IMG/VR virus record: IMGVR_UViG_3300036820_000004
Span: 55,754 to 119,753 of that record
Source of the DNA: a virus
Length of the DNA stretch: 64,000 nucleotides
Direction: 5' to 3' (one strand)
Shown here piece by piece: positions 22,075-30,528 of the stretch. Below the pieces are notes generated by a model. That model searched no databases and had not been told where the DNA came from. It worked only from the letters and a program-made list of their open reading frames with translations. Numbering within the stretch: the stretch's first letter is position 1; every line of letters starts with the position of its first letter. A program made the position numbers and the translations under genes.

Positions 22075-22578
22075 GTGGAACGCATTCCCGCTGAGTCCTG
22101 GCGCGACCACCCGGGCCACATCAGACGCTACCTGTGGGCAGCGTTCCTCACCGCGCCGTCCGAGCGGGTCAATGACATCGCCTGCGGCACCGGGTACGGT
22201 TGCCTGCTGCTGCCGCACGCCGGCTACCACGGCTACGACAAGCCCGGCGTGCCCCGCGGGGACCTGTTTCCCGGCGAGTTCACCGGGTGCGACATCGACG
22301 ACCCGGCGTGGATGCCGCGCGAATGCGACGTGACGTGCTGTTTCGAGACCCTGGAGCACGTCCGGGGCCCGGCCGCGCTGGCGAAGGTGATCACGGCCAC
22401 GACCCGGCGCGCGGTGTTCGTGTCGGTGCCGGTCATCCCGACCGTGCACTGCAACGAGTTCCACCGCTCGGACTTCACCGCCGCTGACATCCCGCCCTTG
22501 CTCGGCGGGTTCGCCGTCGCGGAAGAATGGGCCCAGCCGGAGGAAACCTCGCACGTGTGGATGTTCACCCGTGCCTGA
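22075..22578 (+). CDS. Class I methyltransferase, type-11-like
   Basis: A 167-residue protein from GTG 22075, the only start after an upstream in-frame stop at 22066. It carries NDIACGTGYGCLLLP as SAM motif I, a CDIDD acidic strand end, and CDVTCCFETLEHVRGPAAL typical of type 11 methyltransferases, with a final HVWMFTRA. It is shorter than usual at the N-terminus. It overlaps the next glycosyltransferase by 8 bases. Its acceptor is unknown; by context a sugar or glycoprotein is likely. Confidence 0.8.
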   Translation: MERIPAESWRDHPGHIRRYLWAAFLTAPSERVNDIACGTGYGCLLLPHAGYHGYDKPGVPRGDLFPGEFTGCDIDDPAWMPRECDVTCCFETLEHVRGPAALAKVITATTRRAVFVSVPVIPTVHCNEFHRSDFTAADIPPLLGGFAVAEEWAQPEETSHVWMFTRA

Positions 22579-23230
22579 CGCCGCGATCATCACCGCGGTG
22601 TACGGGGCCTATGACGTGATCAAGCCAGTGTGCCCGCAAGACGGCACCGACTGCGAGCACATCCTGGTCACCGACGATGAGACTCTCGGCGAGGACCACC
22701 TGGGCTGGCGGGTCGTCTTGCGGCCCCGTCCCGGCGTTTCCCCCATGCGGGCGGCCAAGTGCCCGAAGCTGTGCCCCTGGGAATACACCGCCGCCCCGGC
22801 ATCGGTCTGGGTGGACGGGTCGGTCATCGTCACGTCGCCCCGGTTCGCCGGCCAGGTCCTGGATGCCGCCGCGCCGCTCGCGCAGTTCGCCCACCCGGAC
22901 CGGGACTGCATCTACGAGGAGGCCGTGACGTCGTCGGCGATCGCCAAGTACGCGGGCGAGCCGGTCATGGCGCAGGCGCGGCACTACCGGCTGCAAGGAC
23001 ATCCGGAGCACTGGGGACTGTGGGCGGCCACGGTGATCGCCCGGCACCACACCCCGCAGGTCCGCGACCTCGGCGAGCAGTGGACCGCCGAGGTCGGGGC
23101 ATGGTCGTTCCAGGATCAGGTCTCCCAGCCGTACGTGCTGCGGAACCTGGGCCTGCGGCCCGCGGTGCTGCCCGGATGTTACCGGGACAACTGCTGGCTG
23201 CGCCTGGAAGGGTCGGGGAAGCACTGGTGA
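22571..23230 (+). CDS. DUF616-type glycosyltransferase
   Basis: A 219-residue protein with the DUF616 (TOD1/MUCI70-like) plan: AIITAVYGAYDVIKPVCPQD at the N-terminus, an ILVTDDE strand, AAKCPKLCPWEY, WVDGSVIV as the probable acidic metal site, and HPDRDCIYEEAVT. Members are GT-A-like glycosyltransferases. The donor and acceptor cannot be predicted. It starts at GTG 22571 within the preceding gene and overlaps a small zinc protein at its end. Confidence 0.8.
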   Translation: MPDAAIITAVYGAYDVIKPVCPQDGTDCEHILVTDDETLGEDHLGWRVVLRPRPGVSPMRAAKCPKLCPWEYTAAPASVWVDGSVIVTSPRFAGQVLDAAAPLAQFAHPDRDCIYEEAVTSSAIAKYAGEPVMAQARHYRLQGHPEHWGLWAATVIARHHTPQVRDLGEQWTAEVGAWSFQDQVSQPYVLRNLGLRPAVLPGCYRDNCWLRLEGSGKHW

Positions 23231-23427
23231 CGGCCCCCGCACCCGAGGTGACGATCGCCATCGCGGGCCAGCCCGCAGTGCGTGCCCGGTGCTGCGGCAG
23301 CCCGCGGCCGGACACGTGGTGGACGCTGCGCGACAAGCACGGGAATTTTGCCCTGGAGATGCGGTGCCGCAGTTGCCAGGCCGCGCTGGGCGCCATCACC
23401 TGGCATGAGGACATGAGGCCAGCATGA
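23227..23427 (+). CDS. Small zinc-ribbon-like protein in the glycan cassette
   Basis: A 66-residue protein from GTG 23227 with two cysteine pairs, RARCCGSPRP and MRCRSCQAALG, flanking TWWTLRDKHGNFALE. It overlaps both neighbouring glycosyltransferases by 4 bases. It may be a metal-binding accessory protein; no family was recognised. Confidence 0.6.
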   Translation: MTAPAPEVTIAIAGQPAVRARCCGSPRPDTWWTLRDKHGNFALEMRCRSCQAALGAITWHEDMRPA

Positions 23428-24236
23428 CCGTCTGGCTCCCGGTGATGTTCCGCGACGAACTTGAGCTCCTGGAGATGCGGCTCGAGGAAACAGCCGCGTG
23501 GCCGGCGCGGACCGTGCTGACGGAAAGCCCGCTCACCCACCGGGGCATGCCCAAGCCGCTGCACTACGCGGAGAGCCGCGACCGGTTCGCAAAGTGGAAC
23601 GACTCCATTGTGCATGTCGTCGCGGACCTGCCGGACGTGCCGCCGTGGGCGCGGGAGCACGCCCAGCGCAACGCCGCGTGGCCCGTCATCGACGCGAACG
23701 CTGAGCCCGGGGACACGGTCATCATCGCCGACCTGGACGAGATCCCGTCCTCCTCGCTGATGAACTGGCGGCAGGTAACCGGCGGCCGGTACACGGTCAT
23801 CGCGGCGCGGATGCGGACCGCCTTGTTCGCCGTGGACTGGCTGGTGCCAGATGAGGTGCTGCCGCCGACATGCGTCGCGGCCACCGTGGAATGGCTGCGG
23901 GCGAGAGCGGCCGAGGGCCAAGGGCTCGGCGAGGTGCGGGACCGGCGCGGTGAGTTCTTCCAGCTGCGGGACGGCGGCTGGCATTTCTCGTGGCTCGGGG
24001 GACCCGCAGCGCAGCAGCGCAAGCTCCTGACCTCCACCTGTCACACCGAACTGCTCGGCACCGAAGAGGGGAACCTGATCCTGTCCGGGGAGCGGTACCG
24101 CACCGGCCGGCATGCCGCTGGCCACCTGCCCGTCGTGGGCGCGGACGCGGACGGGACGTGGCCGGCGTTCATCAGGGAGCGGCGCTGCCCTGCTGAGTGG
24201 TTCCGGCCCAGAAAGGAAGCCGCCTGTGCCCTCTGA
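23424..24236 (+). CDS. GT17-like glycosyltransferase
   Basis: A 270-residue protein matching GT17 (beta-1,4-mannosyl-glycoprotein GlcNAc-transferase-like): it opens WLPVMFRDELELLEMRLEE, then VLTESPLTHRGMPKPLHYAE, WAREHAQRNAAW and the metal-binding VIIADLDEIPSS, followed by GGWHFSWLGG. It is found in several phage and bacterial glycan loci; the natural acceptor here is unknown. The GTG of the next gene lies 11 bases before its stop. Confidence 0.83.
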   Translation: MTVWLPVMFRDELELLEMRLEETAAWPARTVLTESPLTHRGMPKPLHYAESRDRFAKWNDSIVHVVADLPDVPPWAREHAQRNAAWPVIDANAEPGDTVIIADLDEIPSSSLMNWRQVTGGRYTVIAARMRTALFAVDWLVPDEVLPPTCVAATVEWLRARAAEGQGLGEVRDRRGEFFQLRDGGWHFSWLGGPAAQQRKLLTSTCHTELLGTEEGNLILSGERYRTGRHAAGHLPVVGADADGTWPAFIRERRCPAEWFRPRKEAACAL

Positions 24237-25035
24237 CTTGTCCTCCATGGCCGTGATGACCACCGCCTGGAGACGTCCCTACTACTTCGAGCGCGTCCTG
24301 CTTTCCTGGTCCCGCGCCGAGGGCATCGAGAGCCTGGGCCGGTTCGTGATCTCACTGGGCCGCACCGACCGCTACGACCGCCAGGTGAAGCTCATTGACC
24401 GGATGCGCTCCCGGTTCGGGGTGCTGGAGATCCTGGACCAGTCCGGCCGGGCCATGTCAGTCAACGGGCCGCACACCGCTATCGCCGAGGCCGCGATCCA
24501 CGCGTTCGCCAGCGACGGCATCGACTTCCTGGTGTTCGGCGAGGAAGACGTGATGGTCTCCTCCGACGTGCTCACCTTCATGTGGCGGGCCGCAAGCCAG
24601 TTCCGGGATGACGAGCGCGTGCTGGCGGTTCTCGCCCATTCCCGATGCGGGCAGGGCTGGGACGGCCCGTCGGTGACCGACGACCCGGACGCGGATCCGG
24701 GGATCGTGCGCCTGGCGCCGTACTTCAACCCGTGGTGCTGGGGCGTGTGGCGGGACCGGTGGGAGCAGGTCCTGGAACCGGAGTGGGACTGGGACTGCAC
24801 GAGTGGCGGCCCGATGGACAGCGGCTACGACCACAACATCCAGGCCCGCATCCTGCCCCGCCACAACATGCTCTGCGTCGTTCCCGACGCTTCTCGCTCG
24901 CAGAACATCGGCCAGCACGAAGGCTGGGCGACCAGCCCGCAGACCTGGGCCTTCTCCCAGGCGAAATCCTTTCGCGAGCACCGCGACCCGTGCGAGTTCC
25001 GGCTAGCCGAGGAGACGCAATGCCCAGCCAAGTGA
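24226..25035 (+). CDS. GT-A fold glycosyltransferase
   Basis: A 269-residue protein from GTG 24226. It has AVMTTAWRRPYYFERVLLSW, then IDFLVFGEEDVMVSSDVLTF where the acidic cluster sits at the usual nucleotide-sugar/metal position, and FNPWCWGVWRDRWEQVLEPE as an acceptor-side motif reminiscent of GNT-I-like (GT13) enzymes. It is the last enzyme of the cassette. Assignment to an exact GT family is uncertain. Confidence 0.72.
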   Translation: MPSDLSSMAVMTTAWRRPYYFERVLLSWSRAEGIESLGRFVISLGRTDRYDRQVKLIDRMRSRFGVLEILDQSGRAMSVNGPHTAIAEAAIHAFASDGIDFLVFGEEDVMVSSDVLTFMWRAASQFRDDERVLAVLAHSRCGQGWDGPSVTDDPDADPGIVRLAPYFNPWCWGVWRDRWEQVLEPEWDWDCTSGGPMDSGYDHNIQARILPRHNMLCVVPDASRSQNIGQHEGWATSPQTWAFSQAKSFREHRDPCEFRLAEETQCPAK

Positions 25036-25310
25036 ACCTGCCCCCCGGCTGCAGGTCACTGCGCATGGAAGACGGCTCCCGCTACGTCGCGGCCCGCGAG
25101 GGCGGCAAGGTCACCGTCGAAGACCATCACGCAGCGGCGATCGACCAGATGGACGGGAACGGCACCGCGGGCTTGGTGACCGGAGCGTTCCGGGTGTTCG
25201 GCAGCAGCAGGAAGGCCGGGCGCTGGTGCCGGTCCTGCCAGCCAGCACGGCTCTGGAACGCCTGGAATTTGCTTTGTCCGCGCTGCGGTGCGGCTACGGA
25301 GCCTGAGTAA
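25020..25310 (+). CDS. Hypothetical protein with C-terminal zinc ribbon
   Basis: A 96-residue protein from ATG 25020. The N-terminal half (CRSLRMEDGSRYVAAREGGK, then VTVEDHHAAAIDQMDGNGT) resembles short proteins repeated next to actinophage connector genes. The C-terminal half has WCRSCQPARLWNAWNLLCPR, a four-cysteine ribbon. It is placed at the return from the glycan cassette to structural genes. Confidence 0.68.
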   Translation: MPSQVNLPPGCRSLRMEDGSRYVAAREGGKVTVEDHHAAAIDQMDGNGTAGLVTGAFRVFGSSRKAGRWCRSCQPARLWNAWNLLCPRCGAATEPE

Positions 25311-25339
25311 ATCCACCACTCACCGGAAGGAACCATGCC

Positions 25340-26029
25340 ATGACCCTCTTTGCCCGGAGTGATGTCGCTTCGGTGCATGTCCCTGCCGAGGACTTCGGAG
25401 GCTGCGCGCAGACGCATCGCCGACCCGTGGTCAACGGCGCGCCCGCCCAGGTCTGGGCGCTGGACTGCCCCTCATGCGAGAACCATCTCCGCCACAGCGA
25501 CCAGTGGGGTGTCACCGCATCCGAGATCCCCGAAACCCACGATGAGGGCAAGGCCCGCGAGGACTTCGACAAGCGCGGCGCCAAGGACAAGGACGCGATC
25601 CTCACCCTGGCACTGGCCCGTCTCGCCGGGATCGACTCCGCCGAACTTCCCGAGTCACTGACCCGGATGATCTCCGGTGCGCCGCTGCACGTCCCGGTCC
25701 AGGGGCAGATGGAATGCCCGGACGGTCATGGACAGCCGGCCGGGTCCAGGTTCTGCAACCAGTGCGGGTCGCCCATGTCGCAGCCGGCCACCAAGGCCGC
25801 TCTCAGTGCCCCCCAGCGCGCCGCTGAGCCTGCCCCTGCCGCAGCTCCGCCACCGTCGGCACTGCGGGCTCAGCGGCTGCGGGACGCGCGGCTGGAAACC
25901 CTTCAGGCGCTCGCCCGCAGCAGGGACCTGGACGCGGACGGCACCCGGCCCGACCTCATCTCGCGACTCGCGGCAGCCGGGGTCACCAACGCCGACCTTC
26001 AGCGGTTCCTCGAGCCCGCAGCCGTCTAG
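25340..26029 (+). CDS. Zinc-ribbon and SAP-like domain protein
   Basis: A 229-residue protein from ATG 25340 with an AAGGAACC ribosome site. It contains a CPSCENHLRH segment, a second ribbon CPDGHGQPAGSRFCNQCG in the middle, and a C-terminal SAP-like helix pair (RLETLQALARSRDLDADGTR followed by PDLISRL). SAP motifs bind DNA, so a role at the connector, in genome packaging or in assembly is possible. Similar proteins sit before head-tail connector genes in actinophages. Confidence 0.68.
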   Translation: MTLFARSDVASVHVPAEDFGGCAQTHRRPVVNGAPAQVWALDCPSCENHLRHSDQWGVTASEIPETHDEGKAREDFDKRGAKDKDAILTLALARLAGIDSAELPESLTRMISGAPLHVPVQGQMECPDGHGQPAGSRFCNQCGSPMSQPATKAALSAPQRAAEPAPAAAPPPSALRAQRLRDARLETLQALARSRDLDADGTRPDLISRLAAAGVTNADLQRFLEPAAV

Positions 26030-26036
26030 GGAGCAT

Positions 26037-26261
26037 GTGGGAAGGCGTAAAGGGGCATCCTGCGCCCGGTGCGGCGGGACGAAGCGCACCAGGGGGCGGC
26101 GCAAACCGCAGATGCAGTGGGGAACATCGCAGGGTGCCCCGATCGGCATGTGCGTGGACTGCCAGGAACCTGTTTGCCTCATACATGCGGTGGAAGCCCC
26201 CGACGACGGGGGGTACCGCTGCACGAAATGCCAGCGGGCCAAACGGAAGGGCACGGCATGA
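26037..26261 (+). CDS. Small basic zinc-finger protein
   Basis: A 74-residue protein, GTG 26037, with TAGGGAG just upstream. It has three CxxC pairs (CARC, CVDC, CTKC) plus CLIH, and an N-terminal run of basic residues. It overlaps the connector gene's ATG by 4 bases. It could be a nucleic-acid-binding or structural zinc protein. Confidence 0.62.
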   Translation: MGRRKGASCARCGGTKRTRGRRKPQMQWGTSQGAPIGMCVDCQEPVCLIHAVEAPDDGGYRCTKCQRAKRKGTA

Positions 26262-27232
26262 CGTTCCCGGCGCAGGCCGTCCCCCTCCCCGCAGGGCAAA
26301 CCCCTTACGTCACCGCGGACCAGCTGCTCAACGGGATGTGGCCGACCGGGATCAGCTGGGCGTCGCTCCCGCCGGGGCGCGAGGCTACCGTTGACCAGAA
26401 GTACGCGGCGGTCTCCACGGTCTGCGCGGAAGGCACCAGTGAATGCGACGCGGCCTGCAACCAGCCGCTCCGCTGCACGGCGACAACCGAGTTCCTCCAC
26501 GGACCCGGCGACGGCGGGAACCGGGTCACGATCCAGCCCGGGTCCGGGCTGTGCCGGGTCATCCTCCAGCGCCTGCCCGTCCTGATGATCACCCAGGTAC
26601 GCGTGTCACCGAACGTGTTCCCGCGGCAGTGGACCACACTGCCCGACGGGTACTACTCGCCCGAGTACCCGGCCCTCGGCCTGTACGACTCGATCGCGCC
26701 GTCTGCGGGCGGCCAGGGCGGCCAGGCCATTCTCATCGCCCAGGGCTATGTCCCTCCGGTCCGCTACGGCACGGCGATCCAGGTGTCCTACACTCACGGC
26801 TGGCCGCACGGGTCACTGACCGAGGCGGCCGACGCTGACGCGACCGAGATCAGCGTGGATGACTGCACGGGCTGGGGCATCACCACCGCGGCCGGGACCG
26901 GGGCCGCGGGCGTCGTCTACGACGGCGCGTCCGGGTCACAGGAAGCGATCAAATGCACCGCTTCATCTGACCCGTCCGGGCCCGGGATGCTTACTCTCGC
27001 AACGCCGCTGCAGAACGCCCACAATGCCGGGATCATGGTGTCGTCGTTCCCGCAGGACATCATCTGGGGCGCGGCCCTGTTCGCCTCCGCTACGGCGCTC
27101 ACCAGGGGCGCAACCGCGACCACGATCCAGGAAGCGCCCGGGCGCGGGTCAGGCAGCGGCGGCGACGCGGGCGTGACCGGGCTGATGAAGGCCGCCCAGA
27201 AGAAACTCCGGTTCTACGCGAGGACAATCTGA
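26258..27232 (+). CDS. Head-tail connector / adaptor protein (probable)
   Basis: A 324-residue protein from ATG 26258. N-terminal helices (YVTADQLLNGMWPTGISWAS) and a beta region (LQRLPVLMITQVRVSPNVFP) followed by an inserted Val/Thr/Gly domain resemble gp6/adaptor-type connectors found two genes before the tail tube. Tight coupling (ATGA) to both neighbours supports a morphogenetic unit. The call rests mainly on synteny. Confidence 0.65.
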   Translation: MTFPAQAVPLPAGQTPYVTADQLLNGMWPTGISWASLPPGREATVDQKYAAVSTVCAEGTSECDAACNQPLRCTATTEFLHGPGDGGNRVTIQPGSGLCRVILQRLPVLMITQVRVSPNVFPRQWTTLPDGYYSPEYPALGLYDSIAPSAGGQGGQAILIAQGYVPPVRYGTAIQVSYTHGWPHGSLTEAADADATEISVDDCTGWGITTAAGTGAAGVVYDGASGSQEAIKCTASSDPSGPGMLTLATPLQNAHNAGIMVSSFPQDIIWGAALFASATALTRGATATTIQEAPGRGSGSGGDAGVTGLMKAAQKKLRFYARTI

Positions 27233-27789
27233 TGTCGCTCGCCGCGGTCCAGCAGTACATCAAGAGCCTGCTGGATCAGATGCCGTGGCCGGACACGATG
27301 ACCGGCCTGCCGGCCCCGAACTGTTACATCCAGCCGCCCAACCCGAACGTGCAATCGGAAATCCCGTCGATCTACGTGTGGATGCAACGGGACCGCGAAT
27401 CCCGCGACACCGACAAACTCCGCTCGGGCACTATCCCCCGCGCCGCGGCACCCGGCGGCCCGTCTGGCACCAAGGCCGTCGACTACATGATCCCGGTATG
27501 GCTGGTGTGGATGATGTCATCCGACGATCCTGACATCGACAACCTGTTCCCCGGCATGATCTGGGCCGTGCGCACTGTCCTGCGCGGCGGCGCTTTCGCC
27601 GAGGACGGCACCTCCTACAGCCAGACGCCGTACCTGCTGACCGACCCGTGGACCAGTGAGCAATCCTGGCTGATTGACCTCGGTGAGGACATGACCACCG
27701 AGAACTACGAGCGTGTTCTCGAAGATCAGCGATTCCTGCGTTTCGACGCGGTCATCGACTGCTCGGTCAGCGAAGTCATCGCTTCCTGA
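27232..27789 (+). CDS. Head-tail or tail completion protein (probable)
   Basis: A 185-residue protein starting at ATG 27232 (sharing the TGATG junction). It has AVQQYIKSLLDQMPWPDTM and a core VDYMIPVWLVWMMSSDDPDI followed by a domain ending RFDAVIDCSVSEVI. Size and position just ahead of the tail tube fit a tail terminator or completion protein. Confidence 0.62.
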   Translation: MSLAAVQQYIKSLLDQMPWPDTMTGLPAPNCYIQPPNPNVQSEIPSIYVWMQRDRESRDTDKLRSGTIPRAAAPGGPSGTKAVDYMIPVWLVWMMSSDDPDIDNLFPGMIWAVRTVLRGGAFAEDGTSYSQTPYLLTDPWTSEQSWLIDLGEDMTTENYERVLEDQRFLRFDAVIDCSVSEVIAS

Positions 27790-27831
27790 GCTGCCTTTAC
27801 CTTCACCTTCACCCTCACCGACAGGAGCCGT

Positions 27832-28083
27832 GTGGCTGGTGGTCCTTACTCGTTTTCCGGCCTGAACACCCTGGGCTACCCCGACTACCGCGACCTCGGC
27901 ACCGGCCGCATGCTGGTCGCCGCCCCCGGCGAGTCCTACGAGATCGCCGCCATCGACGGCCAGCTCGTCGTGCCGCCCCCGGACGGCCGCTGGGCCGCGG
28001 CAAGTTCCGGTGCCCCGCCCGGCATCACCCCTCCCCCTCCAGTCCCGCCTGTGCCCGCAGTCGAGGGGAGTGAAGCGGCATGA
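27832..28083 (+). CDS. Small Pro-rich hypothetical protein
   Basis: An 83-residue protein from GTG 27832 with ACAGGAG upstream. It has a compact N-terminus (TLGYPDYRDLGTGRMLVA) and a long Pro-rich C-terminus. It overlaps the tail tube gene's start by 4 bases. No family was recognised. Confidence 0.6.
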   Translation: MAGGPYSFSGLNTLGYPDYRDLGTGRMLVAAPGESYEIAAIDGQLVVPPPDGRWAAASSGAPPGITPPPPVPPVPAVEGSEAA

Positions 28084-29360
28084 CCAACATCCCCCCGGGC
28101 GTCGCGCCGTCCTCCAGGTCCTGGCTCGGCATCGCCCGCGAGATCGGCGGCGCCGGCATCTCCGGTGTCGGCACCCCGACCCTGCCCACCGCGACAATCC
28201 CCCTCGACAAGTCCTCGTACGAGGTTGAGGACATGCCCAAGTTCCTCGAGGACCTCGCCATCCGCGGCAGCATGTCGCAGCGGTTCGCCGACGTGATCGG
28301 CGTCCAGGACGCCTCGTTCTCGTTCGGCGGCCCGGTCTTCGGCGACGTGTGGGGCTACTTCTTCGACAACCTCTTCGGCGACCTGTCCACCACCGGTTCC
28401 ACCCCGGCGAACGGCACGCACATCGTCAACCCGGGCGGCGTTGTCGTGGGCGGGACGCAGGTCACGGTGGCCAGCACGACCGGTTACACGAACTCGTCGA
28501 TCGTCCAGATCGACAGCGGCTCCGTCAGCGAAGTCGTCATCCTGAACACATCCGGCGGCACTGTGGGCGGCACCGCGCTGGTCTTCTCCAACTACCCGCT
28601 GCGGTTCGCCCACGGGTCCGCCGCGACCGTCAGCACGGTCACCGGCCCCTACATGCACACCTTCGCTGTGCTCAACTCCACAGCCGGGTACGGCGGCGCG
28701 AACGGCGCCCAGCCGCCAACGCACAGCCTGACCGACAACACGTACCTCACCCCCGGCGTCTACGCACGCACCTACCCCGGCGCGTGCGTCGGCCAGATCG
28801 AGATCAACGGCAACGCCGAAGGTCTCTTTATGGGGAAAAGTTCCGGAAATACCTGGTTGTCCGCCCCGGCCTCGACCATCCCGACTAACTCGACTACCTT
28901 CACGGTTCCCCTGCCGAACTGGCGTTCCACGCTCACTGTCGGCACCGCGGTCACTTACGATGTGGGCGAGTGGACGTGCACCTTGAAGCGGGAATTGCAA
29001 GTTTTTTGGACAGAACAGAACAATCAGACTCCATTTATCATCGCGCGAGGGACTCTCGACGCGTCCGGGGGCATGAAGTTCACCGTCCCTTCAGACGAGA
29101 CCCCCCTGAACTACATGCTGAACAACGTTCCTCTCTTGGTCCAGATAGTCACGACCAACGGCCTATCAGGGGTCAACGAGATCCAGTACACGGTGACCGC
29201 GCATAACGCGCAGTTCGTCAAGTCGAAGCCCGTGAGGTCGGGCGTGCTGGTCGGCTACGACAACGAGTACCGCACTGAGGCAAACACTTCAGATGTGGGC
29301 GGATCCGGCGGACTAGGACAAATGACGCTCCAGATTCTCAATAACGTTCCGACATACTAG
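28080..29360 (+). CDS. Major tail (tube) protein, probable
   Basis: The 426-residue protein is placed between connector genes and the tail-assembly chaperones. It begins SRSWLGIAREIGGAGISGVG and IPLDKSSYEVEDMPKFLEDL, a common opening for tail tube proteins of this class, then is beta-rich with an inserted Thr/Val/Gly region, ending LGQMTLQILNNVPTY. It would polymerise into the tail tube through which DNA passes. The free-standing homing endonuclease sits antisense 13 bases downstream. Confidence 0.75.
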   Translation: MTNIPPGVAPSSRSWLGIAREIGGAGISGVGTPTLPTATIPLDKSSYEVEDMPKFLEDLAIRGSMSQRFADVIGVQDASFSFGGPVFGDVWGYFFDNLFGDLSTTGSTPANGTHIVNPGGVVVGGTQVTVASTTGYTNSSIVQIDSGSVSEVVILNTSGGTVGGTALVFSNYPLRFAHGSAATVSTVTGPYMHTFAVLNSTAGYGGANGAQPPTHSLTDNTYLTPGVYARTYPGACVGQIEINGNAEGLFMGKSSGNTWLSAPASTIPTNSTTFTVPLPNWRSTLTVGTAVTYDVGEWTCTLKRELQVFWTEQNNQTPFIIARGTLDASGGMKFTVPSDETPLNYMLNNVPLLVQIVTTNGLSGVNEIQYTVTAHNAQFVKSKPVRSGVLVGYDNEYRTEANTSDVGGSGGLGQMTLQILNNVPTY

Positions 29361-29373
29361 ACATTTCGGATAC

Positions 29374-30420
29374 TCAGGACAGTGTGGCCTTGCCTATGAG
29401 TGCGGCCTCAAGGTCTGCCACCCTGACCAGCAGGGCATTCCTCTCGCGGGTCAACTCAGCGATACTGCGCCTGTGATGGGCCTGCACCTTGGCCGTCTCC
29501 CATGCGCAGTTACCGGGCTCGTAGTTTCCTTCTACATCCGTCCGGTCGAGACTGTACTCAGGGGTCGGCTTCGGGCCCATGTCCGCGATGAAGTTCTGCA
29601 GGCCCTCAGGTAGCCCGAGCCAGCGATCGCAGACCTTGATGCCCCGGCCGCCGTAACCTTCCCAGTTCCGCGCATCCGGGTTGGTGCAGCGATCCACCAT
29701 GCTGTACCAGGTCTGATACAGCGGGTGTTTGCTGAGACCGTGGGTGATGCGTCGCTCCCGCTGGATACACCCGCAGGATCGGGTAACGCCGAATTTAAGG
29801 CTGTTGGCTTTCGGCTTCGCCTCGTTTCCGCACTCGCAGGTGCAGCGCACCCGGTCGTGGCAGAAGTAGACATCTTCCAGGAGTGTGAGACGCCCGAAAA
29901 CCGTGCCCGCTGCCAGATACGGCTGTTTTCCCGGGGACACTGTCATCGGACGCCCTAGGGGTTTGCCCTTCCGGTGGCAGACGCACGGCTTGTTGCCCCA
30001 CCTCAGCAATGCATCGGCCGAGACGAGACGCTCGTTGCCACATTCGCAACGAACCGGAAGGACAGTACCGTCGCGGCCATAGTTCTTCAGTACTGTCCAG
30101 GTGCCGATGACATCGCCGGCGCTGATCTGAGGCTCCCGGCGCTTCACGCGCCCAACAGGGCCTGGATCGCCGTTTTTCTCCACGCGGCGCCAGTGCATCC
30201 GGCACCAGCCGAAAGCCCACGCATAATTGGGGCAGTCGTCCAGGTGCTGGCACTTCTTTCTGCCCCGGCGCCGCAGCGAGGCTTCGTGTGCATGCCGGGC
30301 GCGGCTGGCACGCTCACGGATGCACTCTGCCTTGGTAGTGCAGATGCCGACCCGGTTACTGGACCGGAGCTGGCCGCGGCAGACCGCGCAGGTGCGGGTC
30401 GCGGGGGTAGCCTTGTCCAT
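29374..30420 (-). CDS. Free-standing HNH/His-Me-type homing endonuclease with zinc modules
   Basis: A leftward 348-residue protein with ATG 30420 behind GAGGAG. The N-terminal half has several zinc modules (CAVCRGQL, CQHLDDCPNYAWAFGWCRMH, CECGNERL, CECGNEAK) interleaved with short repeats. The C-terminal domain follows the phage HNH-like pattern: HPLYQTWYSMVDRCTNPDAR, YGGRGIKVCDRW, SLDRTDVEGNYEPGNCAWET. Such enzymes spread themselves into intronless or HEN-less sites of related phages. Its location exactly between the tail tube and chaperone genes, opposite to transcription, indicates an independent mobile insertion. Confidence 0.85.
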   Translation of the reverse strand: MDKATPATRTCAVCRGQLRSSNRVGICTTKAECIRERASRARHAHEASLRRRGRKKCQHLDDCPNYAWAFGWCRMHWRRVEKNGDPGPVGRVKRREPQISAGDVIGTWTVLKNYGRDGTVLPVRCECGNERLVSADALLRWGNKPCVCHRKGKPLGRPMTVSPGKQPYLAAGTVFGRLTLLEDVYFCHDRVRCTCECGNEAKPKANSLKFGVTRSCGCIQRERRITHGLSKHPLYQTWYSMVDRCTNPDARNWEGYGGRGIKVCDRWLGLPEGLQNFIADMGPKPTPEYSLDRTDVEGNYEPGNCAWETAKVQAHHRRSIAELTRERNALLVRVADLEAALIGKATLS

Positions 30421-30528
30421 GTCGGTGCTCCTCTGTTAAGGGTTAAGCACTGGCCAAGCCCGGGGCGGTCTGACCACCGTCGCCGGGATTATTCGTGCGA
30501 ACATTCTATCTGAAATCAGGAGACGCCT

